Shown in pieces: positions 32,194-42,946 of a DNA stretch of 64,000 bases (position 1 is its first letter; each line of letters opens with the position of its first letter). Under the pieces are notes generated by a model. It was given only the letters and a program-made list of their open reading frames with translations. It ran no database searches and was not told the DNA's origin. This DNA is from Alphaproteobacteria bacterium (GTDB lineage Bacteria; Pseudomonadota; Alphaproteobacteria; RF32; CAG-239): NCBI GenBank assembly GCA_015062305.1, contig SUUX01000004.1, forward strand, positions 1-64,000, read 5' to 3'. Position numbers and translations under genes: made by a program.

Positions 32194-34002
32194 ATGACCA
32201 AACAGAATTTAAACCTGATAAGAAACTTTGCAATCATTGCCCACATCGATCATGGCAAATCTACTCTAGCAGATCGTCTTATTGAACATTGTGGTGGTCT
32301 CGAAAAAAGAGAAATGACCGAACAAGTTCTGGATAATATGGAAATTGAAAAAGAAAGAGGCATAACTATCAAAGCACAAACTGTTCGCCTAAACTACACT
32401 GCAAAAGACGGACAAACATACCAACTAAACCTCATAGACACTCCCGGACACGTAGATTTTTCTTACGAAGTATCTCGCTCATTAGCTTCTTGCGAGGGTT
32501 CTGTTTTGGTTGTTGATGCCACCCAAGGAGTTGAAGCACAAACTTTGGCGAATGTATATCTGGCCATAGATAACAACCACGAAATTGTCCCTGTCTTAAA
32601 CAAAATAGACCTGCCTTCTGCTGACCCTGATAGAGTCAAAAATCAAATAGAAGACGTTATCGGCATAGATGCCTCTTCTGCCATTGAGACTTCTGGCAAA
32701 ACAGGCCTTGGTGTTCCCGAATTACTAGAAGCAATTGTATCCCAACTACCGGCACCCCAAGGATCAGAAGAAGCCCCCCTCAAAGCTTTACTAATTGATA
32801 GTTGGTATGACAGCTACCTTGGTGTAATTATATTAGTGCGTGTACACGATGGCATCCTACGCAAAAAAATGCAGATTCGTATGATGTCAAACAACACCAC
32901 CTATCTTATCGACAAAGTTGGTATATTCTCCCCCAAAATGACAGATGTAGAAGCCCTATATCCAGGAGAAGTTGGTTTTATTACAGCCAGTATCAAAAGC
33001 GTTGGTGATTGCAGTATTGGTGATACAATAACTGATAATAAAAAACCATGTGCAGAACCATTGCAAGGTTTCAAACCATCTATCCCTGTTGTATTCTGCT
33101 CCATTTTTCCGGTAGATTCCAGTCAATATGACTTGCTCAAAGATGCCTTGGCCAAACTAAAATTAAATGATGCCAGCATAGATTACCAAAACGAAAATTC
33201 AGCAGCACTTGGTTTGGGTTTCCGCTGCGGTTTTCTTGGCCTTTTGCACATGGAAATCATCCAAGAGCGGCTTGGCAGAGAGTTTGATCTAGACCTCATC
33301 ACAACAGCTCCATCTGTGGCCTACAAAATAACCCTAACCAACGGTTCTAGCATCACCTTGCATAATCCGGCAGATATGCCAGATCCATCACAGATAAAAA
33401 TCATAGAAGAACCCATGGTCAAAGCAACTATTCTGGTGCCAGATACCTATTTGGGAGCTGTACTCAAACTTTGCACCGAACGTCGAGGTGAACAAGTAGA
33501 ACTCACCTATGTTGGTTCCAGAGCCATGGTTGTTTACAAAATTCCGCTCAATGAAATTGTTTTTGATTTTTATGATCGTCTCAAATCCATCACTAGCGGA
33601 TACGCAAGCTTTGACTACGAACTCATAGACTATCAACCGTCAGATTTAGTAAAAGTACAAATACTCATTAACGAAGAACCCGTCGATGCCTTGGCCTTTT
33701 TATGCCACCGTTCAGAAGCAGAAAGCCGAGGGCGCCAAATTTGCGAAAGACTAAAAGACCTTATACCTAGACATTTATTCAAAATTCCACTTCAAGCAAC
33801 CATCGGAGGAAGAGTTGTTGCCCGAGAAACCATCTCTGCTCTCAGAAAAGATGTTACGGCCAAATGCTACGGAGGAGATGTCACTCGCAAACGCAAGCTG
33901 TTAGACAAACAAAAGAAAGGCAAACTCAGAATGCGCCAATTTGGCAAAGTAGAAGTTCCACAAAGTGCATTTATCGAGGCTCTTCGTATTGGCGACCAAT
34001 AA
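32194..34002 (+). CDS. lepA: Elongation factor 4 (LepA)
   Basis: The 602-residue translational GTPase has G1 [10 protein letters not shown]3 [12 protein letters not shown]4 NKIDLPSA, and the LepA-specific C-terminal region ([19 protein letters not shown]). It back-translocates or remodels ribosomes under stress. The ATG at 32194 gives standard length. deoB starts 75 bp downstream on the same strand, without a terminator between them. Confidence 0.96.
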   Translation: MTKQNLNLIRNFAIIAHIDHGKSTLADRLIEHCGGLEKREMTEQVLDNMEIEKERGITIKAQTVRLNYTAKDGQTYQLNLIDTPGHVDFSYEVSRSLASCEGSVLVVDATQGVEAQTLANVYLAIDNNHEIVPVLNKIDLPSADPDRVKNQIEDVIGIDASSAIETSGKTGLGVPELLEAIVSQLPAPQGSEEAPLKALLIDSWYDSYLGVIILVRVHDGILRKKMQIRMMSNNTTYLIDKVGIFSPKMTDVEALYPGEVGFITASIKSVGDCSIGDTITDNKKPCAEPLQGFKPSIPVVFCSIFPVDSSQYDLLKDALAKLKLNDASIDYQNENSAALGLGFRCGFLGLLHMEIIQERLGREFDLDLITTAPSVAYKITLTNGSSITLHNPADMPDPSQIKIIEEPMVKATILVPDTYLGAVLKLCTERRGEQVELTYVGSRAMVVYKIPLNEIVFDFYDRLKSITSGYASFDYELIDYQPSDLVKVQILINEEPVDALAFLCHRSEAESRGRQICERLKDLIPRHLFKIPLQATIGGRVVARETISALRKDVTAKCYGGDVTRKRKLLDKQKKGKLRMRQFGKVEVPQSAFIEALRIGDQ

Positions 34003-34076
34003 TTTTCTTTTTCAGTAGAAAATTAACCAATCCATACTATAATACACGCATAATACAAAATGCAAAGGAGACAGCT

Positions 34077-35279
34077 ATGGGCAAAGCAATAATTCTCATG
34101 ATGGATTCGTTTGGTATCGGAGGAGCTCCGGATGCCGAAATGTTCAACGACAAAGGAGCTAATACTCTCTGCCACATAGCCAAAACAAACCTCGGCCTCA
34201 ACATCCCCAATTTAGTGCATTTGGGACTTTCGCAAACAGCAGAAGGAGCTTGCGGTCACGAGCCTCCTCTAGGTATTCAAGACCCAGCCAAAATAAAAAT
34301 GCAATCTTTATATGGCCACGCCAAAGAAATGAGTCGAGCAAAAGATACATCTTCCGGACACTGGGAAATGGCCGGCGTCCCAGTTCTCACCGAATGGGGA
34401 TATTTTCCCAAAAAATTTCCATCTTTTCCGCCAGAACTCATAAAAAAAATATGTAAAAGAGCAAACATCAAAGGCATTTTAGGCAACAAAGCTGCATCTG
34501 GCACAGAAATCATCAAAGAACTTGGGGTTCAACACATAAAAACCCGCAAACCAATATTTTATACCTCTGTAGATAGTTGCTTGCAAATAGCAGCCCACGA
34601 AGAACACTTTGGACTAGAAAAACTCTATGAACTCTGCCAAATTGCATTTGAAGAAGTTAAACCATATAACATTGCTCGCATCATTGCTCGTCCATTTACA
34701 GGAGACAAACCAGAAAATTTTGTACGAACAAAAAATCGCCACGACTACTCTGTCCCTCCTCCACAACCAACCTTGTTGGACAAACTCAAAAAAAACAAGA
34801 ACAAAGTTATTGCTATCGGAAAAATAAGCGACATCTTCGCCGGAAGAGGAATCAGTAAAAAAGTTATGGCTTATGGATTAGAAGAATTATGGGACAAAAC
34901 CATAACAGAGACCTCTTCTGCTCCAGATGGCTCTCTAATTTTTACCAACTTTGTTGATTTTGATATGCTCTATGGACATCGCAGAGATGTCAAAGGTTAC
35001 GCCAGAGCTCTTGAGTACTTCGACCGAAGATTGCCTGAAATTTGTAATGTAATGCAGCCTGATGATATTGCCATCATAACAGCAGACCATGGAAACGACC
35101 CAACATTTGACGGCTCAGACCATACCAGAGAACAAGTCCCTGTAATCATGTTTGGAGCAAAAATCAAAAGCAAAAACATCGGGCAACGCCAAACTTTTGC
35201 AGATATTGCTCAAACACTTGCAGAATATTTTAAAATACCCCCATTTGAATATGGAAAATCTTTTTTGAAAGAAAAATAA
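34077..35279 (+). CDS. deoB: Phosphopentomutase
   Basis: The 400-residue alkaline-phosphatase-fold mutase starts MGKAIILMMDSFGIGGAPDA (metal-binding Asp). It has KDTSSGHWEMAG (phosphorylated Thr), FTNFVDFDMLYGHRRD and ITADHGNDPTFDGSDHTRE (metal ligands). It interconverts (deoxy)ribose-1- and 5-phosphate, connecting DeoA and PunA to DeoC. A preceding frame running back into lepA is not needed: AAAGGAG lies just before ATG 34077. A TATAAT-like hexamer upstream suggests its own promoter. It overlaps pgeF by one base (TAATG). Confidence 0.95.
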   Translation: MGKAIILMMDSFGIGGAPDAEMFNDKGANTLCHIAKTNLGLNIPNLVHLGLSQTAEGACGHEPPLGIQDPAKIKMQSLYGHAKEMSRAKDTSSGHWEMAGVPVLTEWGYFPKKFPSFPPELIKKICKRANIKGILGNKAASGTEIIKELGVQHIKTRKPIFYTSVDSCLQIAAHEEHFGLEKLYELCQIAFEEVKPYNIARIIARPFTGDKPENFVRTKNRHDYSVPPPQPTLLDKLKKNKNKVIAIGKISDIFAGRGISKKVMAYGLEELWDKTITETSSAPDGSLIFTNFVDFDMLYGHRRDVKGYARALEYFDRRLPEICNVMQPDDIAIITADHGNDPTFDGSDHTREQVPVIMFGAKIKSKNIGQRQTFADIAQTLAEYFKIPPFEYGKSFLKEK

Positions 35280-36022
35280 TGACATGGCACGCACCAAATC
35301 TTCCAACAGATAAACACTGTTTTTTCGATTCTCACGGCGGAATATCAAAAGGTATTTATAAAGGCCTAAACGTCAACACCAAAAGTGATGACCTCATATC
35401 AAATTTAAGTACCAATTTAGAAATCACTGCTCAATATTTCAATCTTCACCTTTCCAATCTACATTTGTTACGACAAGATGTATCTTCTGATGTATGCTAT
35501 GTATCATCTCCCACACAAGATCAAATCGACGCAGATGGAGCAGTCACCGATCAACCCAATACAATTTTATGCATACGCACCGCAGACTGTGCTCCTATTT
35601 TGTTGGCAGATTACAAACACGGCATAATTGGAGCCGCCCATGCAGGCTGGCGAGGTGCATATAAAGGCATTATAGAAAACACCATAAATCTTATGTTGCA
35701 AAAAGGAGCAAACACCTCCGATATTGCTGCAGCTGTCGGACCCTGCATAGCTCAATCGTCCTACGAAGTAGACAACAATTTTTACCAAACAATCAATCAG
35801 AGCCAATATTTTATTTCCGGACAAAACGACCATTGGTTTTTTAACTTGGAATCATATTGTATAGACAAGCTCAAACATTGTGGCATATCAAACATTTCAG
35901 CCTCAGGCATAGATACATATCCCTTAGCCAATGGCTACTACAGCTACAGACGAATGTCACATCAAAATTTAATCAATAAACCTAAATGTTTTCCAACCGA
36001 AATGAGTGCTATAGTCTTATAA
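35279..36022 (+). CDS. pgeF: Peptidoglycan editing factor PgeF (YfiH/multicopper-like)
   Basis: The 247-residue protein of the YfiH family has FFDSHGGISKGIYKGLNV, RTADCAPILLAD, AAHAGWRGAYKGII and AVGPCIAQSSYEV; its metal site uses His and Cys in these motifs. The family removes aberrant residues from peptidoglycan precursors and was earlier called polyphenol oxidase. It is translationally coupled to deoB through TAATG. Confidence 0.9.
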   Translation: MTWHAPNLPTDKHCFFDSHGGISKGIYKGLNVNTKSDDLISNLSTNLEITAQYFNLHLSNLHLLRQDVSSDVCYVSSPTQDQIDADGAVTDQPNTILCIRTADCAPILLADYKHGIIGAAHAGWRGAYKGIIENTINLMLQKGANTSDIAAAVGPCIAQSSYEVDNNFYQTINQSQYFISGQNDHWFFNLESYCIDKLKHCGISNISASGIDTYPLANGYYSYRRMSHQNLINKPKCFPTEMSAIVL

Positions 36023-36096
36023 CTAATCAATTACCCTTTTCATTTTTCAAAAACACGATATACTGACATTATTGTTGCAACAACGTTTAAGCTCCC

Positions 36097-37263
36097 ATGT
36101 CACCACTCGGAAAACTCACACTCGCAATTATTGGTCTACGTCTTTTTGGCGCAGAAGGCTTTTTTGTTGGCATGTTTTTAGGCCATATGCTAATAGATCG
36201 CACTCACTTAATCGTTTCACTAGAACGTCGTCTTAGCATAATAGATGACAACATTCGCCTTATGCTCCCATACAAATATTACCGTTATTACAACCGCATA
36301 GACGGAAATTTCTGGGGAAAAATCTGGGGAATGATTATCGGAGGTGTTTTATATGGCTTCAATGGTCTCATCTTCCTTTTTATTCTAGGGCACTTTATTT
36401 TTGACACCCCCAAAAGCCATCATGCTACTCGTTATCGCAAAAAGTTTGACCACTTTTGGGACAATCATTGGGGTAAAATCGGAGGCGCAATCATCGGTTT
36501 TGTTTTCCAAAGTCGAATAATATTATTTTGTGGCGTTATAATCGGATTTTTCTGTGATTACTATCGCATGGAAAAAGCCTCTCTCATTCCTATAGATACA
36601 ATCAGACATTTTTGGAAAAGGATTAACCCTCTCAAACTCTGGCGCCATTCCAAAGAAGCCCGTCACATTTCTTTTATCCGCTCCATGGCAGGACTTGCTG
36701 CAAAAGTAGCCAAAGCAGATGGCCAAGTTAGCGAAAATGAAATTCGCACATTTAAAAAGCTTTTTGTTGTAAAAGAAGAAGAAAACTCTCAAGTTGCAAA
36801 AACGTTTAATGATGCAAAAAAAACATCTGCCGGATTTGAAAAATTTGCTCGCCAACTAAAAGAAATATGCCAAAACAATATTGAAATGCAAGAAAGCATT
36901 ATTGATAACCTTTTCAAAATAGCATTAGCAGACGGACAAATAAAACCAGAAACCTACAGCCTATTAAAAAAAATATCTCAAATAATAGAAATTCCCGAAG
37001 GTAACTTTGAAGTAATTAAAGATATTTATACCCCTAAGATCAAAAATCAAGTCATTCAAGATTACTACGACATTCTTGGAGTTTTATACACTGCATCAGA
37101 TGCCGAAATCAAAGCAAAATGGAAAAAACTAATTATCCAATATCATCCGGATCGATTGCAAGCAAAAGGAGCCACCCCAGAAGAAATTGAACAAACAACC
37201 AATAAAATGGCAGAAATAAACTTTGCCTACCAAGAAATTGTAAAACTCCGGAGTGGCAAATGA
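36097..37263 (+). CDS. DjlA-like membrane co-chaperone (TerB plus DnaJ)
   Basis: The 388-residue protein has four or five hydrophobic segments in the first 190 residues (for example IIGGVLYGFNGLIFLFILGH and FCGVIIGFFCDYY), then a TerB-like helical domain (about 195-315, RSMAGLAAKVAKADGQVSENEI) and a C-terminal J domain (about 325-388) with YHPDRLQ holding the HPD triad. The J domain should recruit DnaK to the inner membrane. More N-terminal hydrophobic segments than in classical DjlA make it an expanded version. It overlaps the amidase by ATGA, so the two are coupled. Confidence 0.88.
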   Translation: MSPLGKLTLAIIGLRLFGAEGFFVGMFLGHMLIDRTHLIVSLERRLSIIDDNIRLMLPYKYYRYYNRIDGNFWGKIWGMIIGGVLYGFNGLIFLFILGHFIFDTPKSHHATRYRKKFDHFWDNHWGKIGGAIIGFVFQSRIILFCGVIIGFFCDYYRMEKASLIPIDTIRHFWKRINPLKLWRHSKEARHISFIRSMAGLAAKVAKADGQVSENEIRTFKKLFVVKEEENSQVAKTFNDAKKTSAGFEKFARQLKEICQNNIEMQESIIDNLFKIALADGQIKPETYSLLKKISQIIEIPEGNFEVIKDIYTPKIKNQVIQDYYDILGVLYTASDAEIKAKWKKLIIQYHPDRLQAKGATPEEIEQTTNKMAEINFAYQEIVKLRSGK

Positions 37264-37988
37264 AACAACACTTTTTACCTTTTTTTGATGAGCGTAATTT
37301 ACCGATAGATATGTTGGTGCTACACTGTAGCAATCAGCCTAGTGATATCATGATAGATACCTTAAAAAAACTAAGCCTTAGCTGCCATTATATTATTGAC
37401 ACAGACGGCACCATAACCCAATGTGTCGAAGAACAAAATCGCGCATGGCACGCAGGTGTAGGATTCTGGAGAAAAGCAAACACAAGTATCAACTCTCGCT
37501 CCATCGGAATAGAAATATCTTCACCCAGCCTGGGCCAAGAAGCATATCCGGAAGCTCAAATCCAATCGCTAATAAAATTGAGCACTGATATTATCAAACG
37601 CCACAAAATTCCGGCCCACAACATCGTTGGACATTCAGACATTGCCCCCACTCGCAAAGCTGATCCCGGGAAAGCCTTTCCTTGGCAACAATTAGCTCAA
37701 CAAGGTATCGGCTTGTGGTACTCTATTTCCGATGCAAAAAAAATAAAAACTAATGATATAGAAGAATTACTTCACTCTATTGGTTATGACACTAGCAATA
37801 TGCAAGTCACTTTAGCCTCCGCCTATGCTTTTTGCCGTCACTTTATACCACAGTTTGTTGAATATGACGCAGATGTATATCACTTGGTAGATAATATTCT
37901 ACCATCAAATTTTGACTTCATTAACGATTCAACTTTTATACAAATTCTCAAAGCCGTGTCATTCGCGTATCAAAAAAAGAGCTCTTAG
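37260..37988 (+). CDS. N-acetylmuramoyl-L-alanine amidase (AmiD/AmpD type)
   Basis: The 242-residue zinc amidase has the Amidase_2 pattern: MLVLHCS (His 22), AWHAG, IGIEI (catalytic Glu) and GHSDIAPTRKADPGKAFPW (zinc His and Asp). The C-terminal 80 residues resemble a peptidoglycan-binding domain as in AmiD (LLHSIGYD, AFCRHFIP). It lacks a signal peptide or lipobox, so it may act on recycled muropeptides in the cytoplasm. The start overlaps the djlA-like stop (ATGA). Its stop lies in the terminator hairpin. Confidence 0.88.
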   Translation: MKQHFLPFFDERNLPIDMLVLHCSNQPSDIMIDTLKKLSLSCHYIIDTDGTITQCVEEQNRAWHAGVGFWRKANTSINSRSIGIEISSPSLGQEAYPEAQIQSLIKLSTDIIKRHKIPAHNIVGHSDIAPTRKADPGKAFPWQQLAQQGIGLWYSISDAKKIKTNDIEELLHSIGYDTSNMQVTLASAYAFCRHFIPQFVEYDADVYHLVDNILPSNFDFINDSTFIQILKAVSFAYQKKSS

Positions 37989-37997
37989 AGCTCTTTT
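37975..37997 (+). terminator. Terminator containing the amidase stop
   Basis: AAAAGAGCTC-TTA-GAGCTCTTTT is a perfect hairpin with the TAG stop (37986-37988) across its loop. T-rich sequence follows. Confidence 0.8.
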
Positions 37998-38020
37998 TTA
38001 TTGTTTTTTGATAGTTGAAA

Positions 38021-39700
38021 TTACCTAGTCAATGTTTTATGCCGTGTCCTATGAGGTTTGGCAGCATCTTCTCCAAGGCGACGTATCTTATCTTTTTCAT
38101 AATCCTCAAAATTACCCTCAAACCATTCTACATGACCATCATCTTCATAAGCCAAAATATGAGTAGCCAACCTATCCAAAAACCATCTATCGTGAGAAGT
38201 CACCAACACACAACCGGGATAGTTCATAATTCCCTCTTCTAAAGAGCGCAAAGTATCAACATCCAAATCATTAGTAGGTTCATCTAACATAATAACATTA
38301 GCGCCTTTCTTCAACATTTTAGCCAAATGCACTCTGTTTCGTTCACCTCCGGATAATTGCCCCACCTTTTTCTGCTGATCAGAACCCTTAAAATTAAATT
38401 GTCCGACATAAGCTCTAGAAGGAACCTCTTTTTTGCCTAATTGTATCATATCCAAACCATCAGAAATTTCTTCCCATACATTCTTATTAGGGCTCAACTC
38501 ATCTCTGGTCTGATCAACATACCCCAAATCCACGGTATCACCGATTCTTATTTCTCCTGAATCTGGTTTTTCAATACCTGCAATCATCTTAAACAACGTT
38601 GTTTTTCCGGCTCCGTTAGGGCCAATGATTCCCACAATTGCACCTTTAGGTATCTTAAAAGACAAATTATCAATCAACACCCTATCGCCATATGATTTGC
38701 TTATATTGTTTGCCTCAATAACCAAATCACCCAATCTCTCGGTCATTGGAATATTGATATTTGCTGTAGATATCTTATCTTTAGTAGCCTGAGCCAATAA
38801 TTCATCATAAGCATTAATACGAGCCTTAGATTTTGCTTGTCTTGCCTTTGGATTTTTCTGTATCCATTCCAACTCATTAGCCAACACTTTCTGACGGGCA
38901 GTTTCTTCTCTAGCTTCTTGTTCCAAACGTTTTTGTTTTTGTTGTAACCAAGAAGAATAGTTTCCTTCATAAGGAATACCCTGGCCTCTATCCAATTCCA
39001 AAATCCAGCCGGTAACATTATCCAAAAAGTAACGATCGTGTGTCACCATAACGACTGTTCCATTGTAATCTTTCAAATGATTTTCCAGCCAAGCCACCGA
39101 TTCGGCATCCAAATGGTTTGTCGGCTCATCCAAAAGCAACATATCTGGCTTAGACAATAACAAACGGCACAAAGCAACTCTTCTGCGCTCTCCGCCAGAC
39201 AATTTTGTAACATCAGCATCAGAAGGAGGACATCTTAACGCATCCATAGCAATTTCTATAGTGCGCTCCAAGTCCCAACCATTACAAGCATCTATTTTTT
39301 CTTGCAAATCTGCCTGTTCATTTATCAACTCGTTCATTTCTTCATCTGTCAGCTCTTCTCCAAAGCGCATAGACACTTCTTCAAATCGTTTCAACAAATC
39401 TCTGGTTTCTGCCAAACCGTCCATAATATTTTCCATCACATTTTTAGATGGATCCAATTGCGGTTCTTGCTCTAAATAACCAACTTTTATTCCTTCTGCA
39501 GCCCACGCCTCGCCATTAAATTCCTTATCGACTCCAGCCATAATCTTTAGTAGCGTAGATTTTCCGGCGCCATTTACACCCAAAACCCCAATCTTTGCTC
39601 CCGGCAAAAAAGAAAGAGTAATTCCCTTAAACAACTCTTTTCCGCCCGGAAAAACCTTAGTCAAATTTTGCATTACAAAAACATATTGAACTGAAGCCAT
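38021..39700 (-). CDS. ettA: ABC-F translation factor EttA
   Basis: The 559-residue protein has two ABC ATPase domains and no membrane segments. Walker A motifs are GVNGAGKST and GPNGAGKTT; signatures are [12 protein letters not shown] and [12 protein letters not shown]; Walker B motifs are [12 protein letters not shown] and [12 protein letters not shown]. The linker (about 245-300) is rich in Lys and Gln, as in EttA. EttA binds the ribosomal E site and links early elongation to energy state. AAGGAGAT precedes the ATG at 39700. Confidence 0.95.
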   Translation of the reverse strand: MASVQYVFVMQNLTKVFPGGKELFKGITLSFLPGAKIGVLGVNGAGKSTLLKIMAGVDKEFNGEAWAAEGIKVGYLEQEPQLDPSKNVMENIMDGLAETRDLLKRFEEVSMRFGEELTDEEMNELINEQADLQEKIDACNGWDLERTIEIAMDALRCPPSDADVTKLSGGERRRVALCRLLLSKPDMLLLDEPTNHLDAESVAWLENHLKDYNGTVVMVTHDRYFLDNVTGWILELDRGQGIPYEGNYSSWLQQKQKRLEQEAREETARQKVLANELEWIQKNPKARQAKSKARINAYDELLAQATKDKISTANINIPMTERLGDLVIEANNISKSYGDRVLIDNLSFKIPKGAIVGIIGPNGAGKTTLFKMIAGIEKPDSGEIRIGDTVDLGYVDQTRDELSPNKNVWEEISDGLDMIQLGKKEVPSRAYVGQFNFKGSDQQKKVGQLSGGERNRVHLAKMLKKGANVIMLDEPTNDLDVDTLRSLEEGIMNYPGCVLVTSHDRWFLDRLATHILAYEDDGHVEWFEGNFEDYEKDKIRRLGEDAAKPHRTRHKTLTR

Positions 39701-39763
39701 TTTTATCTCCTTAAAACAATCTTTGGCTTTGACTATACAGATTAAAACTCAAAAAGCAACTTT

Positions 39764-40321
39764 TTAATTAGCAGAACGTCGTATTCTTCCAACTGTCGGC
39801 GGAGACAAAGCACCATTGGCTTGCGCAATAGCATCATCTTTCACATCAACTTTAATAATCTGCGCCTGCACGCCATCATATATAGCTTTCGCCGCTTCAC
39901 GTTCTTTATTGTTTTTATAAATAAGCCGTGCATCATAAGGGTTTCTCGGCGTCAAAATCTGACCATCTGGCATCTTAATTGTACCATCACCATACAGAAC
40001 AGCTTTAAAAATATCTTGCTTATCAAAACGCCTATTAATTGCCGCACAATCATAAAATCCATCCATTTCTTTTGATATATACGCATTTGCCTTTTCTTCA
40101 GAATATGCATATATTGCATCACTCTGCAATTTATCTGAAGGCGACTTAGTTAGCAAAATAGCCCTAGCCAACAATTCAAAAGTATCATATTTAGCAGATC
40201 CGCAGGCCAAGCCTTGACCTGCAATAGCTCCCAAGGCTCGAACTTCTTCTATATATGGCATCTGCGCCTGAGCCATTCCGCAATAAAACACCCCTATCAA
40301 CAACCAAAACAGCTTTTTCAT
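39764..40321 (-). CDS. Secreted protein of unknown function, 185 aa
   Basis: The protein begins with a clear signal peptide (MKKLFWLLIGVFYCGMAQA, cleavage before QMPY). The mature part contains two well-spaced Cys (LACGSAKYD and FYDCAAINRR), which may form a disulphide, and no known domain. It is probably periplasmic. The ATG at 40321 has GGAAAGG upstream; a longer frame reaches 40366 but would bury the signal peptide. I cannot assign a function. Confidence 0.75.
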   Translation of the reverse strand: MKKLFWLLIGVFYCGMAQAQMPYIEEVRALGAIAGQGLACGSAKYDTFELLARAILLTKSPSDKLQSDAIYAYSEEKANAYISKEMDGFYDCAAINRRFDKQDIFKAVLYGDGTIKMPDGQILTPRNPYDARLIYKNNKEREAAKAIYDGVQAQIIKVDVKDDAIAQANGALSPPTVGRIRRSAN

Positions 40322-40417
40322 ATTAACAACCTTTCCAAAATTACTTGTATTATAGAAAGCATACACAAAAAATCAAAAGCAAATACAATTTTTTACCAAA
40401 GAATCTAAAAAATTAAG

Positions 40418-40447
40418 TTGACAAAGTATATTATTTATCATAAGTTG
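40418..40447 (+). promoter_or_regulatory. Possible promoter of rpmJ
   Basis: TTGACA at 40418-40423 is a perfect -35 hexamer. The -10 position at 17-bp spacing reads TAAGTT, a weak match, so the exact -10 is uncertain. Confidence 0.4.
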
Positions 40448-40479
40448 CGTTTAACTTTTGACATATAAGGACAAGAACA

Positions 40480-40605
40480 ATGAAAATCTATAGCTCTTTG
40501 AAAAGCAAAAAAGTACGTGACAAGGACTGCAAAGTTGTTCGTCGCAAAGGTCGCGTATACGTAATCAACAAAAAGAACCCTAAATTAAAAGCACGTCAGG
40601 GTTAA
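40480..40605 (+). CDS. rpmJ: Ribosomal protein L36
   Basis: The 41-residue protein reads [20 protein letters not shown], followed by [21 protein letters not shown]. It is the zinc-free form of L36 with only one Cys (residue 17), typical of alphaproteobacteria. It binds 23S rRNA in the large subunit. ATAAGGA precedes the ATG, and a terminator lies 28 bp after the stop. Confidence 0.95.
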   Translation: MKIYSSLKSKKVRDKDCKVVRRKGRVYVINKKNPKLKARQG

Positions 40606-40632
40606 TCTGTTTGATATTTGCACAGTTTTAAT

Positions 40633-40662
40633 AAAGCTCGCTGTTTTTAAGCGAGCTTTTTA
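40633..40662 (+). terminator. Terminator of rpmJ
   Basis: AAAGCTCGC pairs with GCGAGCTTT around a TGTTTTTAA loop, followed by T-rich sequence. Confidence 0.85.
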
Positions 40663-40729
40663 CTTATGCAAAAAAACAGAGTTAATGCATATAACATTAA
40701 CTCTGCAAATAAATGAACAGACACATTAT

Positions 40730-40921
40730 CTATTCACCTACTCCACTTTTACGTTCCTCTCGGGACTTGATTATCAACACCACTATAGAGCACAGCCAGG
40801 CAAATAAGCCTAAAGACAAAACTCCTATCCACAGTGGATCGTCTGACAATATGACTCCTTGCAGTCCTAGACCACAGAAAAACGCATTCAGCGACTTACT
40901 TACAAATTCCTTCGTTTTCAT
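40730..40921 (-). CDS. Small membrane protein, hypothetical
   Basis: The 63-residue ORF has one strong hydrophobic stretch (WIGVLSLGLFAWLCSIVVLI) preceded by a weaker one and followed by a basic tail (KSREERKSGVGE), so a membrane protein is plausible. No family is recognised and no Shine-Dalgarno precedes the ATG. It sits alone in the 500-bp gap between rpmJ and pyk, where I see nothing else. Composition supports coding, but weakly. Confidence 0.4.
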   Translation of the reverse strand: MKTKEFVSKSLNAFFCGLGLQGVILSDDPLWIGVLSLGLFAWLCSIVVLIIKSREERKSGVGE

Positions 40922-41099
40922 AATATATATTTTTTTAGTTTAACATTCATCTTCAACCATTATCCTGTTAAATTCGAATGCACAAAAAAATACACATACG
41001 AAAAGAGACACAGAATAATAGAACAAAATTTGTTATACAAAACCATTATATCATATTTTAATGACTTATACAAGACAAAACTTATCTCAAGTAGACAAA

Positions 41100-41116
41100 A
41101 TACCTTTTAAGGTATA
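41100..41116 (-). terminator. Weak terminator at the pyk stop
   Basis: ATACCTT-AA-AAGGTAT spans the TAA stop codon (41107-41109), with a short U-run after it on the minus strand. Confidence 0.5.
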
Positions 41117-42531
41117 TAAACTGTATGCAAAACATTGGTTCTACCCTTAAGATTCAGAGGAAACCCTGCCGTAATGATAATATGATCACCAGACTTTGCA
41201 TATTTATTTGAAACTGCAATTTTAACAGCCGAATCCTCAATGTTTGCAAAGCTCTTAAAGCTTCTTTTATTAATAAACGGCCGCACTCCCCAAACCAAAG
41301 ACAACCGCCTTGCCACAGACAGATCCGGAGTAACTGCCAAAATCGGCAAATACGGACGTTCTCTTGCTGTTAAGAAAGTCGTACGCCCCGATGTTGTATA
41401 ACTGACAACTGCCCTCACATTTTTAAGCACACATGTCAATTCACTCGCAGCAAAAGTTATTGAATCCGCTTCTCCGGAACAGCATGGTTTTCGTCTTGAG
41501 GCTTGCGTCAATTCAAAAAATAACGGATCTTTTTCTACTTGTGTCACAATATTATGCATCATTTTGACCGATTCTACAGGATATTTACCGGCAGCTGTCT
41601 CGGCCGAAAGCATAATAGTATCAGCCCCATCATATACTGCTGTTGCAACATCTGAAACCTCTGCTCTTGTTGGAGTTGGATTATTTATCATCGATTCCAA
41701 CATCTGTGTTGCCACAATCACAGGTCTTGCTCGCTTGCGGCAAGCTGACACAATTTTTTTCTGCAAAACCGGAACATTCTGAATTGGGCATTCAACACCC
41801 AAATCGCCTCTAGCCACCATAATCGCAGCAGATTCCTCGATAATAGCATCCAAATCCTCAATTGCACTGGGTTTTTCCAACTTAGAAACCACCCAAGCTT
41901 TTCCATCAATTAGCTTCTTTGCTTCTCTAACGTCTGCAGCTCTTTGTACAAAAGACAATGCAACCCAATCCACTCCCAATTTTAAAGCAAACCTTAAATC
42001 TGCCTTATCTTTTTCTGTAATTGCAGAAATTTTTAACGAAGTATTCGGAAGATTAACCCCCTTATGACTAGAAATATAACCTCCAACTTTAACTTTGGTT
42101 ACAGCTTGCTTTTTTGAACATTCTTTAACAACCAAAACAATATAACCATCATTAACAAGCAACTCATCGCCCTCTTTCAGAGCTTCAAAAATCTCTTTAT
42201 GAGGCAAACAAACTCTATTTTCATCACCTGGTTCCGGATTCATATCCAGCACAAAAGTAGCGCCATCCTTTAATAAAACTTTTTCATCTCTGAATGTTCC
42301 CACTCTGAGTTTAGGACCTTGCAAATCTGCCAAAATAGAAAAATAACGACCTTTTTCTTTCTCTAAATCCCGAATAATTTTAACTCTTTTTTTATGTTCC
42401 GCGTGCGTACCATGGCTAAAATTGATTCTAAAAGCATCTGCCCCAGCATCCATCAACTTTTCAATTTGTTCTTTTGTTGCAGAAGATGGACCGATTGTTG
42501 CTAATATTTTTGTATGAGTATCTACTGGCAT
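41107..42531 (-). CDS. pyk: Pyruvate kinase
   Basis: The 474-residue protein has TKILATIGPSS, FRINFSHGTH, LADLQGPKLR, the active-site segment MVARGDLGVECP, ATQMLESMI, TRAEVSDVATAVYDGADTIMLS and AETAAGKYPV. It makes pyruvate and ATP from phosphoenolpyruvate. The start at 42531 (MPVDTHTK) has AAGGAA 8 nt upstream; a longer frame to 42573 adds an unlikely hydrophobic run. It is monocistronic. Confidence 0.96.
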   Translation of the reverse strand: MPVDTHTKILATIGPSSATKEQIEKLMDAGADAFRINFSHGTHAEHKKRVKIIRDLEKEKGRYFSILADLQGPKLRVGTFRDEKVLLKDGATFVLDMNPEPGDENRVCLPHKEIFEALKEGDELLVNDGYIVLVVKECSKKQAVTKVKVGGYISSHKGVNLPNTSLKISAITEKDKADLRFALKLGVDWVALSFVQRAADVREAKKLIDGKAWVVSKLEKPSAIEDLDAIIEESAAIMVARGDLGVECPIQNVPVLQKKIVSACRKRARPVIVATQMLESMINNPTPTRAEVSDVATAVYDGADTIMLSAETAAGKYPVESVKMMHNIVTQVEKDPLFFELTQASRRKPCCSGEADSITFAASELTCVLKNVRAVVSYTTSGRTTFLTARERPYLPILAVTPDLSVARRLSLVWGVRPFINKRSFKSFANIEDSAVKIAVSNKYAKSGDHIIITAGFPLNLKGRTNVLHTVYIP

Positions 42532-42688
42532 TAAACAATTCCTTAAAATTAAAATTAATTTCAATATAACCAAAATATATTAACAAGCTGTTATTTTTAT
42601 CTATTCATTTTCAAAAATTATTTCTTGTCAAAACTTATAACTTTTGCTATCTATACTCTCAATATAATATGCAAAAGAGGAGAATAAA

Positions 42689-42946
42689 ATGACAGAAGAA
42701 ACAAAAACAGATGTTGGAGGCATTGCTGCAGACCGCCTTCGTTCTTTAATCGAGCGTATCGAACATTTGGAGGAAGAAAAAGCAGCTATTGCATCTGATG
42801 TAAGAGATGTCTTTGCGGAGGCCAAATCTGCCGGATTTGATGTTAAAATCATGCGTACAATTCTCAAACTCCGCAAAATGAATGCTGCCGACAGAGAAGA
42901 ACAAGAATTCTTACTAGAGACATATCGTAAAGCTCTCGATTTCTAA
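42689..42946 (+). CDS. gapR: GapR-type nucleoid-associated protein (DUF2312)
   Basis: The 85-residue protein has the DUF2312 pattern: ADRLRSLIERIEHLEEEKAA, DVRDVFAEAKSAGFDVKIM and the C-terminal LRKMNAADREEQEFLLETYR. In Caulobacter GapR binds overtwisted AT-rich DNA and assists topoisomerases during replication. The family is characteristic of alphaproteobacteria and their phages, and supports the lineage assignment here. A GAGGAG Shine-Dalgarno precedes the ATG. The terminator is shared with the convergent chromate-transporter gene. Confidence 0.93.
   Translation: MTEETKTDVGGIAADRLRSLIERIEHLEEEKAAIASDVRDVFAEAKSAGFDVKIMRTILKLRKMNAADREEQEFLLETYRKALDF

Noticed and set aside
33864..34076. Upstream extension of deoB in frame
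   Set aside because: It overlaps the lepA 3' end, and the family start MGKAIILMMDSFG with a good Shine-Dalgarno is at 34077.
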